Assembly (NCBI RefSeq): GCF_000346465.2
Contig: NC_034009.1
Coordinates: 34,851,557 to 34,915,556 of the forward strand
Origin: Prunus persica
Lineage: Eukaryota > Streptophyta > Magnoliopsida > Rosales > Rosaceae
Direction: 5' to 3'
Length of the DNA stretch: 64,000 nt
Part shown: positions 60,621 through 64,000 of the stretch, piece by piece
Layout of the letters: each line of letters begins with the position of its first letter
Numbering within the stretch: the stretch's first letter is position 1
Notes under the pieces: generated by a model
What the model saw: the letters and a program-made list of their open reading frames with translations, nothing else
Told to the model about the DNA's origin: nothing
Databases searched by the model: none
Position numbers and translations under genes: made by a program

Positions 60621-63600
60621 ATCAACACATAAAGAAATGAAAGGGCAAATTCCATATTATTTTTGCTTTATCATTCAAGTTGAATGATTTTGAAATGATG
60701 GTAACTTAATCATACAACTAAGGGATATTATAAGTATTAATGAGGGAATTCGAAATGATCTTTAGCAACTATCAATTGATTTGGCTGCAAAAATATATGT
60801 TCTTTGTCCAAGTTTTAATTGATGGTGGATCGAAAACTAGTTTTTTTTTTTTTTTTTGGTGGTAAAAAGTTAAAAACATGTCATTGTCATTTAGTAATTG
60901 TAGGGCCTTTTTCTTCTGGCAACTGTAAATGGGTTGGGCTGCTGTAAAGAGTAGATTGATAAAATTATCCCCTGTGTCTGAGTTTGAAAATCAAGCCCCA
61001 AAAATACTTCGAAATGACAAAGATGCCTTAAGAAACACATTGGTTACCTTCACCAACAAAAATAACAACAGCTTATAGATAGATTTTCTAGCTTGGCATG
61101 AGAGACTTGTGGCATGGAAGCAAAATTGTCATGAGTTTAGCATTGAAGAGAAAGCTATGCGTTCCTCTTGGGAAAATGGGGTGTTAAGGTAAGAGATGAA
61201 GGGTTTGCAAGAAGGTTTGGATGAGAATGAGGGAAAGTGAGGAGAATTGGTGGCTTAAGTGTTTTTCAGGTAGCTTAATATAGGCTCTGTCAAATGTTAG
61301 AACAGTATTCCAAAAGAGGGAAAATGGGGGAGAAAGATGAATAGAGCACGAATTTGCTGGGTTTTACAAGTGAAAGAGGAAGCTTGCTCTCTAGATGTGG
61401 TTGTTTTAGCTAGTGATGAAGTAGTGGGTGTGCCGAGTAGTTTCCGGCAGCTTGACGAAAAATCTGTCAAGCTCTGAAACTTTTAACATAAGAAAAAAAA
61501 GGGAGGAGATAGAGGAATATGACACGAAATTGCAGAAGTTTCAGATATGAGAGCTGAAGCTTGCTCTCTGAATGTGTGTGTTGAGATGATGGGTAGGAAA
61601 TACCTCTTTTTATAAGTGCTGGAAGCTATCAGTTTCCAAGAAACCCTAATGGTTTCTGTCCAATTTAGCCAAACTTTTTTCGTTATTTCTCATCCCTTTC
61701 TTTGACTTATCTTACTTTAGCAAAATCTTCTTTGCCCAATCTCACAAAATCAGAGATTTTTGGGAGCTCAATGTTATTCCTGCAGCTGCCTCAGTGGAGA
61801 ACTCCTATTCCCAACAATCTCATTTTTTTCTTTCTTTCTTTCCTTCTTCCATGGCTAGGTCTGATGAGGGAAAGAAATGGGTATGCATGCTGGTTCAAAA
61901 GGTGATTCCCCTTCTAGCAGTCTGCGCGCATGCCACGAATTCACAGGGCATGATACCAATCCACATGCCAAGAAATTTCATTTCATTCAAGCATTCCAAG
62001 CAATTCGAGCATTTCAAGCAAATTGAAGAACCCATGCTCTTACGACAATACCTTTCAACATCATGCTCTCACAAAAATATTGCTCAAGAACATGCTCTAG
62101 CAATACTCAGATCGGCACTCAATGCCAACAGAAAGGACATGCTAAATTCCCAAGAAAAAGCAACATGCCAAGCAAAACTTATACACAAACTTTCCAACCA
62201 TTCCAGCTAGAACATCCCACTTTTAGAAAATCACTATAAATCAAGCTTACAACCAAAAAATCCCAGACTTTCCAGATTAGAACTAGACATATCAAGATTC
62301 ATTTGCCCAAAATTTCGTTGCATTTCGAGCTAGGGAAGCATGTCAAACAGATTCCTAAAACAGCCCATGCCACAGGAACTGCACAGCTCCAGTAGCTTAG
62401 CCCTTACTTTGAAATTCCACCAAAAATTCATTTTTTCTTCAAGTGACGCATGACCAATTCCAACATAGCCATTGAGAAGTCATTTTTTATAAAGATCCAA
62501 CTCAGATTCGAAAAGAAACATTTCAAAAGTTCAAAAAACAACCAGCAAGCTACTTTGAGATATTTTGACAAACACTTGGCATGCATACCCAAGTGAACTC
62601 GTATGACTCTTGTTTATCACCAAGCCAGAATCCTAAACCAGAAGTTCAACATCAGAATTTGATTTCTAGTCCACAAATGTTGGGAAGTACAGAGGAACTC
62701 AAGCATTCAAGCATAGAAAACAAGCATGCAACAAAGGCATCAACATCAACTCATGAACATGCTTCAGAAAAATGGAGGCAGAAAGCACTAGGATGGGTGG
62801 ATGATTCTCAATTTTGGATATGTTATAAACAACATAATTTCGAGCAAATTTTGTGAAGCAAGTGCAATCATCCAAGCATCTTAAGTTAAAGACACATGCA
62901 GAAGCAGAATCTGCAGAACCTCACCAGTTATGGATGAACACAGAAGTTGCAGACCAGCTTTGAGGCATCAGAAAAATTCAAAGAAATCCGAAAATTTTAC
63001 AGGCTATAGTACTCGAGCAGATGAGCAACTTTCATCAAGGAAGTTTTCTGATCCGAGCTTCCAAAATATGACTTATGTACTGATGCACAATACCCACGGG
63101 TTTGGGTCTTGAAGAAGAAGAAGAAAGAAGAGAATGAGGGAAAACCAGAAGATAAATCATGTCAAGCCAAGTCACGTGCTTCAGGCACATGCCATATCCC
63201 ATTTCAAACAAAATATTTTTCAGCACATGCCTTACTTCAAACATCCTTCTAGCACATGCCTTACTTCAAACATCCTTCCAGCACGTGCCCTATTTAAAGC
63301 ATTTTTTTAGCACCTGCCCTGTTTCAAATATCCTTCCAGCACATGCCCTATTCCAAATGCCCTCCCAGCACATGCCCTACTTCAAGCATTCTTCCAATAT
63401 CTAGCCATCATGTCGCACACTATCACGTTCACTAAGGTTTTGTCTGCCAAATTCAAGTGTTCTGGGGCTGGTGCTGTAAACTCAATACAAGCCAAAGCCA
63501 AGCAGTACCAAGCATACATGCACAAATCAAGCATACATGCCAATGCCAAGCATCAAGCCAGATACCAAGAATACATGCCAACATCAAGCGTGCAAATCAA

Positions 63601-64000
63601 TGCAACTCTTGCAAATCACAACCATGCAAAATCAAGTCTCTCTAGTCACTCAAGCAAATAAATCATGCAAGCTAAGTTATTTTGAGCTAATCCACCAAGC
63701 ATTTTCTCCTATATCATGCCACAAAATAGGCCAACTCTTGGTAACTCTAGTAAGTGACCTCCAAAATTACAGTGTCTAGGAAAATTCTTCAAGGTAACAC
63801 CCTCGGTGTTTAAGAAGGATTGGGTTTTAAGCGGGACCATTGCGACCCCTCCAACCTTCCCGGAAAAGACCTGGCTGTAATTTCAGAGACACTTAACTGG
63901 TCATCCTTGAATTGCTCCTGAACCCATGCCATGCCACTGCAATTTATTTTGGGCTGGAAATTGATTATTTGGACCATTTCAACACACATTCATGGCCCCA
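60621..64000. other. Gene-poor repeat-rich end region, possible non-coding retroelement
   Basis: No frame matches a known protein. From about 61900 to 63780 the sequence is crowded with caagcat, catgcc and gcacatgc words, quite unlike the other spacers, and has frames of 80-140 codons with no domain. A partial direct repeat occurs around 61378 and 61553 (gaagcttgctctctgaatgtg type). The end, near 63800-63900, is more GC-rich. It may be the inside or the edge of a long non-coding retroelement reaching beyond the window, but I see no LTR pair or polymerase. Confidence 0.35.
63222..63395. repeat. 29-bp minisatellite, six units
   Basis: Six tandem units of 29 bases beginning at 63222 with agcacatgccctacttcaa followed by a variable cattcttcc-like end; units 1 and 2 differ by one base. 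A degenerate longer unit precedes them (63183-63221). The period is not a multiple of three, so the frame that runs through it is not a peptide repeat. Confidence 0.9.

Noticed and set aside
62581..62856. 91-residue ORF (MHTQVNSYDSC start) in the repeat-rich end
   Set aside because: No domain, lies in a word-biased repeat region; no sign of splicing or of a neighbour exon.
63222..63395. Repeat peptide gene
   Set aside because: The 29-bp period shifts frame every unit, so the frame gives no true peptide repeat.
63800..63900. 5S rRNA-derived sequence of a Cassandra-type TRIM
   Set aside because: A few words (ggttttaagcgggacc) recall 5S rRNA box C, but the rest does not align by eye.

Overview
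The window is nuclear DNA of a flowering plant. Its genes have many introns with GT-AG borders, and the spacers are AT-rich, full of short DNA transposons, SINEs and microsatellites. It carries a eukaryotic tRNA-Phe(GAA) and plant-only families (type-B response regulator, DUF868, BAHD acyltransferase, PICKLE). Protein and spacer style look to me like Rosaceae, possibly Prunus; that is recognition, not a test. I see no bacterial, viral or organellar block.

Layout. 1-3.5 kb: 3' part of a DUF868 gene (+), then three non-autonomous DNA transposons in a row. 5.4-7.2 kb: PPPDE/DeSI-type deubiquitinase-like gene (-). 10.3-11.4 kb: mitochondrial MAM33/p32 family gene (+). 13.4-14.2 kb: one-finger C2H2 repressor with a C-terminal EAR motif (-). 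17.5-18.8 kb: class V (GH18) chitinase (+). 19.9-20.3 kb: broken relic of a type-B response regulator, lying upstream of the intact six-exon gene at 23.9-27.6 kb (+). 28.6-31.7 kb: BAHD acyltransferase (-) with a MULE-like element in intron 1 and an eroded DFGWG motif. 35.8-49.9 kb: CHD3 remodeler PICKLE (-), rebuilt here as 30 coding exons giving 1,439 residues, with one GC-AG intron and a tandem array of about 160-bp units inside a 5'UTR intron. 51.8 kb: tRNA-Phe (-). 52.7-55.4 kb: intronless DM13-DOMON-cytochrome b561 protein (-). 55.8-56.1 kb: Helitron-like element. 57.5-58.4 kb: intronless CAF1 deadenylase (-). 59-64 kb: no convincing gene, several repeats and a 29-bp minisatellite.

The genes are unrelated in pathway and are probably regulated separately; plant gene order is not operonic. 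The cytokinin response regulator, PICKLE, CAF1 and the zinc finger all act on gene expression, but I read that as coincidence. I did not find a novel multi-gene system. The observations most worth checking are the decayed response-regulator duplicate and its flanking repeats, the BAHD gene with a missing hallmark motif, the array in the PICKLE leader intron, the GC-AG intron, and a set of mobile elements with readable target-site duplications. Splice sites were placed by hand from reading frame, consensus and family knowledge; all coding exon chains close in frame.
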